From Cyprinodon diabolis (taxonomy: Eukaryota > Chordata > Actinopteri > Cyprinodontiformes > Cyprinodontidae), in assembly GCA_030533445.1 (NCBI GenBank), contig CM060062.1, forward strand, positions 18,556,164 to 18,620,163: a DNA stretch of 64,000 bases, given 5' to 3'. This document shows positions 1-12,700 of this stretch, one piece after another; positions within the stretch are counted from its first letter, which is position 1; every line of letters starts with the position of its first letter. The notes under the pieces were generated by a model, which was given only the letters and a program-made list of their open reading frames with translations, had not been told where the DNA came from and did no database searches. The position numbers and the translations under genes are program-made.

Positions 1-3000
1 ATATATATATATTCATTAATTGAGGATAAAAATGGTTTTTGAATTGAAAAGGTGGTTTATTTAAGTTTTTTTTTTTTTTTTTATTAAAATGTGATTAACT
101 ACAGACCCTGTAATTGAAAATGTGAATCACGTCCCATTACTAATTGATATATAAAGCAGGCATATGGAGGATTGCTCTGTGGAGATCCATGATTCTCTAT
201 TATTGACAGTGTTCTTTTTCACTTCCAGTGATGTCAAACAAGGAAGTAAAGTGTTTAAGGTGTTGCCTTTAGAGAAATCCACAGATGTTCCATGAACCTC
301 ACATATTGTGAAACAAAATAGGAGACGTTTACAAATCACCATCTGGACTTTCCTGAACTGTAGGCATGATAACCTAGTATGGGTGGGTGGGTGTGTGTGT
401 GTCAGTATTCTGGAATTTGACAAAGAAAAATAATTTTGACCTCACTAACTGACCTACAGAAAGAATTCAATCTGATTAAAACCAGAAAGTGAGGAGAAAA
501 CAATATCTTATTCTGAGGTGTTTGTGACTATCCGGTTTAAACTGTGAATGCCAGATTAATACAGGATGGTATAAAGTATTCCAGCTTTCATCTGAACCGT
601 AAATAAAATTTAAACACTGGATTTACTTAAAGAGGACTTCAGCCTCCCACTGATGAACCTGTGGCTAACTCTGCCATGATAGTTAATTTCTACAAAGGAA
701 TACAGGATTCTGTGCTCTGATAAAAAAAAAAAAAATCATGAAATATATTTTCAGAAATCCAAAATATGCCTTTAATTAACATCCAACATGTTTTTCCACT
801 AACACTCTTCTGATATAACATTAGGGTGTGGGTAAAACAAGAGTTATTCATTAATATGATAAAAAAAAGGGCACTAATTGATCTTTTAACAGTCTGTTAG
901 GCTAATAGAGCTAAAACAAACATGCTTACGTCGGGTAAATATTGTTCTATTCTCTTTTTATTCATGTAATATTTAGGAATGCCTTCTAAAGTTCACCCTT
1001 TAAAAGGAAATGCCACACAGAGTGAAGGAAAAACTGCTGGTTTATTAACATCTCATTTATTAGCATCACATATAGTGACGTTTAAAATCTATTTGTGGAC
1101 ATATTCTTTAAATATACAAACACATATTAAAATGAAAAAGAAAATATTTAAAAAGTTGTATTGATAATAACGGTACCAAGCCAAATTGCATATCCCAACT
1201 TTTCTTGAGCCTGTAACTACAACACGTTCACTTTGGTTTGGGTTTAACTTTCACCCACATTTTCAGAAATTAAACGGATGATTAACAAAACTTTCTTTTT
1301 AGATATCGGATGTAACTTGAACTGGTAATTAGAATTTTCTTGGCACATCTTTAGGGTTGTTTGCCCCAGCCTGCCAGCCTTTACTTTCGGTGCACTCATG
1401 CAATTCTTTGGAAAAAATCTTTTGCACAGACTAGCAACAGCCAACTGAAACTTACTTTGCATTATCATTACCCATCATTTTTGGCTTCTTTAACTATGAG
1501 CTGAGAGATAAGTGAGTCATTGGTTTTCCTTTCTGTTATTTTTTTCTGTATGCTAGGGTGGGCATGTCTTGCTGTTTTTTTTTTTTTTTGTATTAACAGC
1601 TCCATTCAAAGGTGTGTTATTGAATACACAGCTTTTCTGCTGAAAACTCAGAATTTCATCTGAGTTTCATGAACACGTATTCTTCAAATACATCAATGAA
1701 ATTTGGTGATTATACTTCAGGTGAAAGTGACAAAAAACAGCAATAAGTGTTACTTTCCTAACCACTTTAGAACCAGTAATCAATTAAAATGTGACAGAAC
1801 TTTGTAAATGTGTCAGTATCTGTTAATGAACCAGGTTCCAAATAGGGATCTGGTTAAAGCAAATGTTTTTATCACTGTTTTTTCTTCTTTGAGTTTTTTT
1901 TCCTCCATTGTTTAGTATTTAGTCAAACTCTCCTTTAACACTGTATGTTCTTAACCTGTTTCCTTTGTACTTTTCAACCACATTTAAACATTATTTTCTA
2001 TAACTCTTTATGACATTTTGCACGTAGAGGAACACAGACATAGTCTTTATCGATTCCTCTTTGTTTTAGTGTTTGGTTCAAGTGCACTTTTATTTTCTCT
2101 GGGGTTTTAGTAACTTAATGTGTATTGTTAATATCACCACTGTGTGACACTGGACCTGTCTTGATTTGTTGAAATTTATCAAGATATTTTGGATTTAGTG
2201 AAAATTCAAAGGTTCAAATGTTGTTGTTATTCAAACACATCCTATGAGATATCTTTAATAAGAAAACTAAGAAATTGTTTTTTTTTTAATTGTTTTTTTT
2301 TTGTGTCCACCATGTTACTATTATTACACCTGTTTATGTTAATTTTGTGTCATCATATTAAGGCTTTATTAAGGTTCTACACTGGGATGGAAAATAAATA
2401 TTAAGGGCTTTTTCTTTGACTTTCTTTTTGATAACGATAACAAGATGCAACATAACTGGAAAGCATAGTTGGAAACATTTAGCATGAGTTACAGCAAGTT
2501 TTTCCTCTTGGTGTCAGAAAAAAAATCCCCCTGTGTGAAAAAACATTAAGATATCAGTTTGCTGTTAAAAGACTTGAATGTTTTTTGGGTTTTTTTCCCT
2601 CTTTTTCTCCCAAACACACAAATACTGATCTTGGTAACTTTGAAGATAAAATCTGTGGTCATTGAACAAATGCTTTTATTATATAAATGCAACATTAATA
2701 TATAAATTATATATTAAACCTTAATATATAAAAGTGATTTTTGTGAAAAAGAACTTGCTTCTCAGTCTTTAAACTAGTTTTAAATATTTGTATTTCTGCA
2801 TAACAGACAGTAAATTTAAGGTCCCCTACCGATGGCTGGATGTTCTTCAGGATTTCTAATTCATGGCTCCATTAAAACCAACAAGTTGTGTTCTATGGCA
2901 GTAAAGCAGCTGAGAACCATCATACTACCAACACCATGCTTGACTGTAGACATATTTTTTTCTCTTCACTCCCAGAAGGGTTCCTTCAGCCAAAATAGGA

Positions 3001-5156
3001 TTCCTAGAACTATTGAGGATAATGAAAGAAATAAAAAAGTAAGATGTACCTTTGTGTGTTTAAAAAAAAAAAAAAGATTTCTAAATTGTAACTCTACCAT
3101 GGATGGAAGTCTCTGTCTTAGTGTTTAATCTTGAACACTGACCTTAGTTAAGGTAAACCTGCTCTGCCAGTTTTTCTGTAGCCTCCTTGATATGTTGTGT
3201 ATTTGTTCTTGGAGTCATTTTAATTGTAACGCATTTGAGACTTTCTGATGTCGATGACATTTGTTTTTTTTGTTGTTGTTGTTTTTTGTTTATAATTTTG
3301 CTTTGTTTTTTCAGATGGGGCATATTGTGTTGTTTTCTAATCCAGCATACTTTAAGTTTCCAGAAGGTTACCAATAAAATGATGTCTTGATTCTTACACT
3401 GTGGCAATGATCAGGTTTGGTGTGGCTTGTGAAACTGTATCAAATAGGTTTATCTGATCAATTTAGTACTTTAGTGAGTAGAGAAATTTATGTATTTTTT
3501 TACATAGACTTATGTTGATTTAGATCATTTTCCTTTGCTCAAATGCCTTTATTTGAAAAGAAAAACAAACTACTTTAGGCATTTAATCAGGTTATTCTTG
3601 TTTGATATCAAAATTGGGCTGATTGTCTACTATAGAGGTGCCTGAGTTCAATCCACTAGAGGCTCGATCCTGAAACCTTTACTGTAGATGCATCTTTTCT
3701 CCAACATACTCTAACATTCCACATTCTCCAGTAGGCCTCTGAGGAGCTTAATGTTTGTATCCTGATGAGGAAGTTCAGTCATTAGATTCAGTTTTGTTGA
3801 ATCAGGGAGTCATCTGAAATTTGGACAAGGCTCTATCGAGAGTAAAGCATCTCAACAGAACGAGAAAAAGCAAAAGTGTAATAAATCTGTCAACGAGCAA
3901 ATACCTATTTACGCATAAATGTTAAGCTTTGTCTATCAAAAGGTGACCTGCAGTGAACAGAATGCAGAAAGTTAGAAAATAAACTCATCACATCAAAAAA
4001 AATTTGACTAACAAATGCAGTTTTAAAGAATGCAGTCGAGCGCTGACAAAGGCTCTTCTGTTTAACACCCCTGTGTCTGTTAGAGCCTCAGGTGTATCAA
4101 TTTTCACCCAGCAACAGGTTGAACTGGTTGAAATTAACTGACAAACCGCAGCGTGCATTTCAAGCAATGACAAAGATGTAGCACAGCTCTCCATAAGACA
4201 GTGACCTAAATACTGAGCAGAGCGAGCATGACCGTGACTTTCTGAGCTATCTGATCGATAAAAATCATTTGAACATGATCCATTTAAAGGGATCAGCTCT
4301 TCCAAAACAACCTTTTCTGTTCTGTCTAATCAGAAATGCAAATTAGAGACTATTATTAGTGTGGAGAAGGAGGAAGTAAAAAGTTTCAGATGACAAGAAA
4401 CAGACTAATATTATGTAATGTTTGTATTTACTTTATTCCCCAGGAAATAAACAATAGGCTGAAAATAAATGCTTTGATTTATTTTTTCTTTTGGGTTAAG
4501 CTATCCACTATCCAGCTACTGTATAAAGCTATCCACATGCAAACAAGGTGCGTTTGCATACACTATCCCTCTGGAAAATCTGACCTTTGAGTTTTTAAAT
4601 TACATTACTCCATTGTTGATATTAGAACCAAAACAATTTATGATATCTGGTGATCTTATGAACATTTTTAGAAGTTTTATATCTATAGTGCCTTAGAACA
4701 GCATTCATAACCCTAAGCTATGTCACATTGGATCACATCAGAAACACAATGTTCAATGTAATTGGTGATGACTGTTTTTAAAAATGGTACATTAATTTCT
4801 TATCAATGCTTTGTAATCTAATGCTCCTAAATAACATCTGTTGCAACTAGTTACCATAAGATGTTAAGTCAAGAGAGTTCCCTTATATGTGATTTAAAGT
4901 CAGTATATACTAAGCCATTATCTGTTAACCTCAAAAGGGTTTTTTTCTGAGTGAACAAGCAACTTCAAGAAGACCAAACAGGTCAGGGAGAATGTTTTGA
5001 AGACATTTAGCTATTTCCTATTTGCATTTTAATTCAGTGCATTGGTTAAAAAATAAATAAAATAAAAAAACAAACAAAGAAAATGAATCTTGGAGATATG
5101 AAAAAATCACTTCTCTGCACATGAGAACATTCAATTAGGAAGTTTCCAAAAAGCCT
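1..5156. other. Intergenic, no gene recognised
   Basis: AT-rich sequence with many A and T homopolymers (for example near 68, 720, 1575 and 3061). Short open frames here are unsplit, low-complexity or non-conserved in appearance, and I support none. No clear transposon ends were seen. Confidence 0.6.
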
Positions 5157-5164
5157 GTAGTAAC

Positions 5165-5505
5165 TAGTGTTGCACCGATACCGATACCAGTATCGGACGG
5201 GGCCCCGATACTGCCCTAAAATGGTGGTATCGGTATCGGCGAGTACCAACAAATAGGGCACCGATACCATTTTGAGAGCCATAAGTTTATTCAACTATTG
5301 TCACCCACTCCAGGTAGGTAATAAAAAGTTCTACTGGATTCACTTTGTATTAGTCTTTTTCCTGCTTCACAAAGGCAGGCAGCAGCTTGACAAAGCCATG
5401 ATGGCAATTATTTTACATTATTATGGTATCGGTATCGGCCGATACTGCACAGCCAGGTATCGGGTATCGGTATCGGGGCCAAAAAATGGCATCGGCGCAA
5501 CACTA
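5165..5505. mobile_element. hAT-type MITE, copy 1 (341 bp)
   Basis: The ends are perfect inverted repeats TAGTGTTGC...GCAACACTA. A perfect 8-bp direct duplication GTAGTAAC flanks it (5157-5164 and 5506-5513), the hAT signature. Subterminal sequence is full of GGTATCGG/CCGATACC repeats. There is no transposase, so it is non-autonomous. Confidence 0.9.
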
Positions 5506-5593
5506 GTAGTAACTTTGGAGGAGTCGCAAAGATCAACAACTCAGTTTGGAAAAATAGTTGATGGGAAACCAATTAGCTGTTCACTTTTAGGGG

Positions 5594-5813
5594 GGGTGGC
5601 AAGGGTTAGGGCATAGAGCTTGGAACCCTGAGGTTTTGAGTTCGAGCCCCACTCCCACAGACTGCCACTCTAAGGTCCCTAAGCAAGACCCTTAACCCCA
5701 CACTGCTTCACTGGGCGCCCCACGATGGCAGCCCACTGCTCCCCAAGGGGATGGGTTAACTGCAGAGGTAAAATTTCTCCAATGTGAAATCAATAAAGTT
5801 AAATTATTATTAT
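5594..5813 (+). repeat. tRNA-derived SINE, longer copy
   Basis: The head (GGTGGCAAGGGTTAGGGCAT) resembles a pol III A box region, and GAGTTCGAGCC resembles a B box. The body has the ACCCCACACTGCT and GCCCCACGATGGCAG blocks and ends in an AATAAAGTT/ATT tail. It shares the body with the minus-strand copy at 24962-25137. Confidence 0.7.
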
Positions 5814-6539
5814 GGCTGCTATGAAAAGCTTAGAGGAAAAGAGTAAAGGAGTCATGAAATCTACAAATTAATTTTCTGACAAACTGAAAGGGACACAGAA
5901 AAACGCTGAATATGATAAAAGCAAATAAAACATAATGTATTATGGAAAGGTGACAAGGCACATTCATCTCCATGGTGTTATGGAAACATCATGCCAGGAT
6001 GATGAACATTTTGAAAGGTGGGAAACTAATATTCCCAGAAAGCCTCTAACTAACCCAAGATAAAAGCATTTTCCTGTTAATCATTTAGTCCTTCCTTTAT
6101 AGTTCCCCAATATCTGCTGTTGTGTATGTCAACAGAATAATTTCTTAATCAAGCTGTGTTTATAATGAGACAAATTGTGAAAAAGTTAATGGGATGGAAA
6201 CATTTACGTGCTTAAGAAAAAAAAAACACCCTGGAGTAGAATGAAACTCCCCAGATACTGTGTTTCAAAATGACACCTATGAGATGAAGGCCGGTAATAA
6301 ATAGAAAACCCAAGTGCGTATGTGTTTTCATGTCTGGGCATGCCATCGGTAAGTCCCTCTTTCCCCCTGTGATTGACACACACCAGCCACTGAATGTCTG
6401 GTGGCTCTGGGGACCCAACAATGGGCTCCATTTGGCCCCTGAGAGGTGTGAAACGGCACACTTCTAACTGAGCCCCCCTTTGTAGCAGGGATTGATTCAG
6501 CAGACAGAGGCAGCAGCTCACAGGGAGTGTGAATCCTGC
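5814..6539. other. Intergenic between the SINE and plekhn1
   Basis: Nothing recognisable except a moderately GC-richer patch at about 6230-6530 nearer the gene. A far-upstream regulatory role is possible but unsupported. Confidence 0.5.
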
Positions 6540-6748
6540 TGCTTATTCACCAGGCAGCCAGGCTGTGACACAGCCCTGAACTCCTCCCCCTTCACACACA
6601 CACTCACTAACACACACTGACTTTATCAACTCTCTCCCTGCCCAGCCCTCACAGTACCAGCCTGACTTCTGCAGGGAGCACACAGCTCTCTGGATTCCAC
6701 CCCTCCATCACTGACAGTAGGCTACAGTTGCATTCACAGTAGAGCAGC
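6540..6748 (+). promoter_or_regulatory. plekhn1: Probable 5' UTR/proximal promoter of plekhn1
   Basis: This stretch directly upstream of the plekhn1 start is richer in C and CA runs (CTCCTCCCCC, a CACA tract) than the flanking AT-rich DNA. I see no clear TATA box and cannot place the transcription start. It is called regulatory only because of its position, and an upstream non-coding exon is possible. Confidence 0.3.
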
Positions 6749-9700
6749 ATGGGGAGCAGCATTTCATGTGTACCTCAACACAACTTCAGGTTCTCCAGCA
6801 AGAGCTTCATTCGCCGAAACAGGTAAGAAGAGCTCACCTAAACTCTGTCACCATAGACCTATTCTCAGAGATCATGTCATGTCTTTCACTGCACCTGGTC
6901 AGTTTGGACTAATGATATCAGCTGGAAGGGATTCTTGGTATCTGACGGTTTGAGCAGGAGGGGTTGTGAATTTTGTGAGGCTTGGTTCTGGATCAGATGG
7001 TAATACTGGATGGACACCGAGCACAAGTGTCAGTGATCTAGTTACCATTCGCCTCTTCCTAACATCCCTGTGAAGATGATCTCCCAGCTGTCAGTAAATC
7101 TGTTTTAGGTTAAAGAAATATATGGGTTAAAGTCATTTAATCATAGCTGAACTAAGAAAAAAACATTTTTCTTTGCTTTTTTTTTTTTTTACTCCATTTA
7201 TATTAAATCAGTGTATAGTGAGGGACCTGCCCTCTTTAAAAGCAAAAATAAGTGGATTATATTTTTGTTTTCTATGCAGTTTCTTGCAGCCCTCTTTGAT
7301 TGAATGTCTGGGCATGTCCCAACTTTGCAGAACCGTCACATCTGATTCTGATTAACCCTGAGTAGATGCACTTTTTAAGTCCTGTGCTATATAGTTAATT
7401 GTCTAGTTTTCACTAATGGGTCTCTAAAGAAAATGCTAAAAAGTAAAAAATCTAAGCAGCTCTAATAGGAACAGATTGGTGACCTTCCTAATAGGATTCA
7501 GGTTTCCTGTTGCATTCTCACTCTTTGTGTCACTGAATCAGGTGAGGCTCAGGTATTCCTCAAAAAGAATGAGAGCGAGTGCTTCTAAATACAGCAGCAG
7601 AGACTTGGGGAATGTTGGGTGTGCAAACCTATTACTACCTGTCTATTATCTACCATGCATACCTCTTTCCCTTTGCAACTGTAAGGTTGCATGACACTGG
7701 GAGGCTTTCATACCTTTCTTTGTGTGCAAGTCCCTTTAAAATAAAAGAGATTTAAAAAAAGTAACACTATCATTCACTTGACAGCCGTGAAGGATTATTG
7801 TTGGAATTGGACTTCCTGAATAGACAGACCGTGTTTCCCACCATGCAAACAAAAGCCTGCCTTGTTGTAAGGCGAGGACACTGGCACACATGTGTACAGA
7901 TAAACAGATAAAGTACAAGCTGACAGTGTAAAAGTAGCCCCAGGATTTTATCTCCGCAGCGAGGGTGCTTCCCTATTAAATGTGACAGTAATGGTAACAG
8001 ATGAGTGACATGTAAAACAAAAGGCTGCATTGAGAGCTGATTTTCCTATGCATATGCTCACCATCAGAGGCACAAGACCTGATTGTCCTATCTTTTAAAT
8101 GGCTGTCATTGATGGAATAAAGGCTAAACTACTAACTTTGATTGACTTTTAAGAGAAGAGACACAAAGCATGATTAGCATCCAGTAATCTGCAGCAGCAC
8201 TTTAATTGGACTGTTGCTATTTACATGTACAGTATTCTCTCCACCAAACGTAGGACATTGTTCTTTCTAATAGGAAGATTATTCTGACAAAGGCAAAATG
8301 ATTATGGAGCCAATGTTTGAACCTTGCAGTTTATCCATGCAAAATTACCTCAAACTGCTTTGTGTCTTAATGTAGCTTATGTTGTGATGTGGTTAAAACA
8401 TTTTCCAGATATATCAAGGATTGGCATTTTACCATTTTCAAAACTAAATACTTGCAATTTTATGTTGTATGAATCTTAATTCGGAATATCTAGCAGATTA
8501 AAATTGCTAATTAATTCAGAGGTTATGTAGTTAAGCTTTCTTTTGCACGTTAGCATGGTTAGTATAAGGGTTCAAAAGGTGTTCAGCTTCGTTCTCACCA
8601 ATTAGCAACTCTATCATAATAGAATATTATATTTAAACGCATCAACAGGTTTTTGTTAAAAACGTTGCTGTACTCTGGTCAGCCTTCCTGTTTTCTCCTG
8701 AGAGTCTTGCTCTCTCTCACTCTTCTGTAGCTTAAATCACAGAATGTCTCAAGATCTTTTACATAACTTGTTTCATCTTTGTTTATTCTCTTATATAATT
8801 TAGGAAAAAAAGAAATACTATTGAAGAAAATAGCCAACTTTGTGATCAGAAATGTTACTTTCACCGGCTTAAAGAGACAGATTTTTCTGTAATACAACAT
8901 GATAGCCAGGCTGAAAACCAGCCCATAACATTAACCGGGCATTTTTTTCCAGTGAATCTCTAATCATCCGTTATATTTTTTGTCTCTCGAGCAGCAGTCG
9001 CCTGTTTCGCAAGAAAAATCCCCAAGAGGGACAGGAGAAATCCAACAGTATCATAAATATCCTTTGCACAGTCACCCCAAGGAAGGTAAGAAACCCTTTC
9101 ATCTCCACTGAAACAGCAATAGCACAACAATAAATCATCCGTTCAACACAAAACATGCGCTACATGCAAACATCTCTTAGTATCTTCAATTATAAAACCA
9201 GTTTCTGTTTATATTTCACTAACATTGGGGCTTGTTGCAGGAAATGTCTCCTAAGGACCTGCAGACAATAGAGAACATAAAATGGGACCCTCCGTTCGCC
9301 TATGACCCGGTCAGTGGCTGGAAGAAGAGTAGCATCAATGTGAAGAATTTTGGACGAATGATTCATAGCTCCAAAGTCCGCTTCCGGTTCCTGCACTGTC
9401 AGGTGAGTGGAAGAAATTCATTTAGCAATGACTGCATGATGAAATATCAGGAAAGCAACTGCAAAGGAAAACAAAACATCACCTGTAAAATCCTCATTGT
9501 GGTTTGTAACAATGACCAAGCCCAGAGTGACACATCCTCCCAGTCATCTGTTCAAAGCCTGGGAAGTCCAGATCTGAACCAAACAGCTGGAAAGTAACAG
9601 GATGTTGCTCTACAGCTTTTCAGAGCACACTTTGGTTTTGACGTGGTGGCTGGTTGTGAATAATCTCACCAGTTTTCCTCAAACAAGACTGTAAGCTTGT

Positions 9701-12700
9701 GTTTGGACATGCTCTCCTATGCTGCAGTTGTGAAACATCCCCAACAGAGTTAGAACCTCAGGGTAAGAGAGAGTTGCTCTGATCCCACGGGCTGATAGAG
9801 GACATGCCGGTTTCTTGCGGTGGGAACTGTAATTTTTCAGTGCTGTGACACAACAACACTGTCAGAAACCAAAGGGCAAAGATTGATGAAAGGAAAAGCA
9901 TCATGATGGCAAAAGAACACAATGTATTTTAACGTAAAGAAAGGATCCAGCTAAGCTCAATCATTTTATGAATCACCTAATGAAAAGTAAACAAACTAGC
10001 ATTATTTTTTGTTAACTTTTTCTATAATTCCTGGCTTTCCAACTCTTGTGCAGGATATACACGACTGCTACCTGGATCTATTCGAATCACATCTTCATTT
10101 TGTCTCCAACAACACAACTGGACTAACGTATCAGGTGAGCTTCTTTTTTCCAACTTCTAAATCCAAAGTGACGCATGATCCAAGTTTCGTATTTCATATT
10201 AAAAGTTAGATTTCTTAAACTCATACATTTGGATGTGCCCCCCTCCTGGCTACCAGCACGTTGTTGGTAAACAGAAAGTATGATTAAGTTTCAGCTGTCT
10301 CGTAAAGCTTTAGCAGCCATTAATCATGGGTTTAATGAGCATGCTAAGGTCTCAGCTCCCCGTTAAGGAGAGACAGCTACGCACCTGTAAGCAGTCTTAG
10401 TCAGACTGCAGATGAGCTCAGAAGGATACAGACAGGGATTCATCGCTGAGATACACAGACTGACCTCAGCATCATGGGGTTTGGTTTGTTAATGTTTAAC
10501 AAGCTGAGTGAAAATGCAAACAGAAGGGAGGGTGTTATGGCCATGGCCTTCTAACTGGTGTAACACAACTTTTAGTGCAACTTGGGCTGGAAATTATGAA
10601 TTAAGTGCCGTGTAAATGAAAGCGATGCTATATTTGACTAAAAGGTTGAAACATGGAAAGACATAAACATGTCTGCCCATAATTTTTTTTTTTTTTACAA
10701 TGAACAGTCCTGTGCATGTTTTAATGGAACTCCAAAGGCCAAATGTAAAAATCTACTTTTTTTTTTTGCTATCAGCAAAAGGCTTCTGATGCAGGGAAGC
10801 CAAGAGTATGAAAACTTTCCCGTTTATCTGCAAACTCCATACGGATCCCATTATTAACTTGCATTTTTAAACTAATCGTCCTAGTTTTTCTTGCTGCAGT
10901 TATATTTGGTCAGTGTAGTGGATCTTTGAAAAATATTTACTGAAAAAAAAAGAAAATTGAGCACTGCTGTGATAAAAGTATAAGCATTTTGTCCTTGTTT
11001 GTTTTAACATGTATGATGATGATAAGGCTTTATTTTAAACACGTTAAAGACTATCATTCAGAACCATAATAGTAGTAGATGCATATATATTTTAGTTTAA
11101 AATACACATAGTGTGTGCTTTTACTAATGCATCTTAATTTAAAACAGTGAGGTAAGACAGTAGAAAAACACCCTTCTTCTTCCCTGTGTTTTACAGAAAC
11201 TGTACCACATTTTAAACTGGATCATGTTTCAGCTCCAAAGTGTCACTACATGCAGCACCGCAAAACATATAGCCTGGAAGCTGATTATTTAAAGCTTTCT
11301 ATATTAACATGCTTGTCTTTTTTAACATTGCACAGGGAACTCTGCCTTTGAAGGAACTTTCCATCTGCAACCTGCAGCAGAACTGTAATCACAGCCAACC
11401 TGAGGAATATGCCTTCCAAATAAATGGTAAGATTGTCTATACAAGAAATGGTTCAGGCAGGGGTTGGCACAGAGTGCTTGGTATGTTATAATAATCGGGT
11501 TTGTTTTATTGGTTATTATCCCGAGGGTTTAGAAGTCAGTGAGATCTGGAGATCTTTTTGAATTTTAATATTGTTTACAAATGTAATGTGCATATAGCGG
11601 CTGTTTAAGTATGGTGTTGGTACAACTTAATGTGTTCTACTGACTGGATCGACCCAGAGGGAGCACTATTTTCAGGCTTTACCCTGCTTCAGTGATTCAA
11701 AAGTGCGGCGACCCTCGTCACCTCTTCACCTCCAGTCAATCCCCAGACTAACTAGAGCCAGGACCTCTTCACCCATCTGTCAGGCAGGGGTGGTGGGGCG
11801 GTTGTTGTTAGACAACAGGTGCACCAAAGTCAGCCCAGCTGTCATGCAGATAAGCCCGGCTACAGCTCTTAACCTTGTCACTTCGCTTCACATAATCTAT
11901 GACACAGTCCAACAACTGCTCTGTCAATAACTGCAGGAAAATGGTATTTAGTGTTTTCCTTACAATAAAGTAAGCAAACAAAAGCCACTTTGGGATAATC
12001 CAGCCCAACCATGACAGTATAAGGTTTCTGTAATACTACTTCCCTTATCATTACCACCTGCCTCCAGTCTATTCTGTCAAAATATTTAAACTTTTCGGTG
12101 TTCCCTTATTGTAAACTAGCCCTGCAGTTTCTCAGATCAAACTTCTCACATTCCAGTATCGTGTTTCAGCGCTCGTGTTCTTCAGTAAGAACTCCTGCTT
12201 GCCAGTTACAGGAAATTGACAAAAAACATAGAGGGGGAAGTAAGGATAAAGAGTTCTGAGTCAGGGGGAAGATGTGATGTAGAACTCCTCTGTGAGATGA
12301 GAGTTGGTGGGGAGTTAGAAGGTGACGGTGCAAATCCAGCTTCGTAGGATGTGAAAGAATTCCTGGAAGCCCCGGCATCATTTTTATTAACATGGCTGTG
12401 AAAGTGAGCTAATGACGGTTAATTGCTTGTAACAAAAGCTTGTAACTTTTGTAAACTAACCAGTGGTTTAAATGCTCACATCTTGCTGGAATTTAGAAGA
12501 AAAACAACCTTTTAAAAGAGTGAAAGGGTTTAACCTTTCCCAGTAAGAGTTCTTTATTGAGAGCCAGTAAAAGAAAAACAACTCTGAGCCGAGCTACTGC
12601 TTATCAAGGAGAGGTCACTGTTCAGCGGTTTGGTTCCAGACTATTAGAGTACAAAGCCACAGGCTGGAATGAAACAGAATATCTCTGGTGGTTATCTGTG

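Noticed and set aside
5594..5666. SINE head as a functional tRNA gene
   Set aside because: The cloverleaf stems do not close, and the body is the same as a second SINE copy.
1..6000. Possible klhl17 3' end, expected upstream of plekhn1 by mammalian order
   Set aside because: No kelch-repeat coding sequence was found on either strand.
9403..9597. Open frame continuing past plekhn1 exon 3
   Set aside because: TGTCAG/GTGAGT is a strong donor, and the next conserved block (DIHDCYLDLF) is in the exon at 10054.
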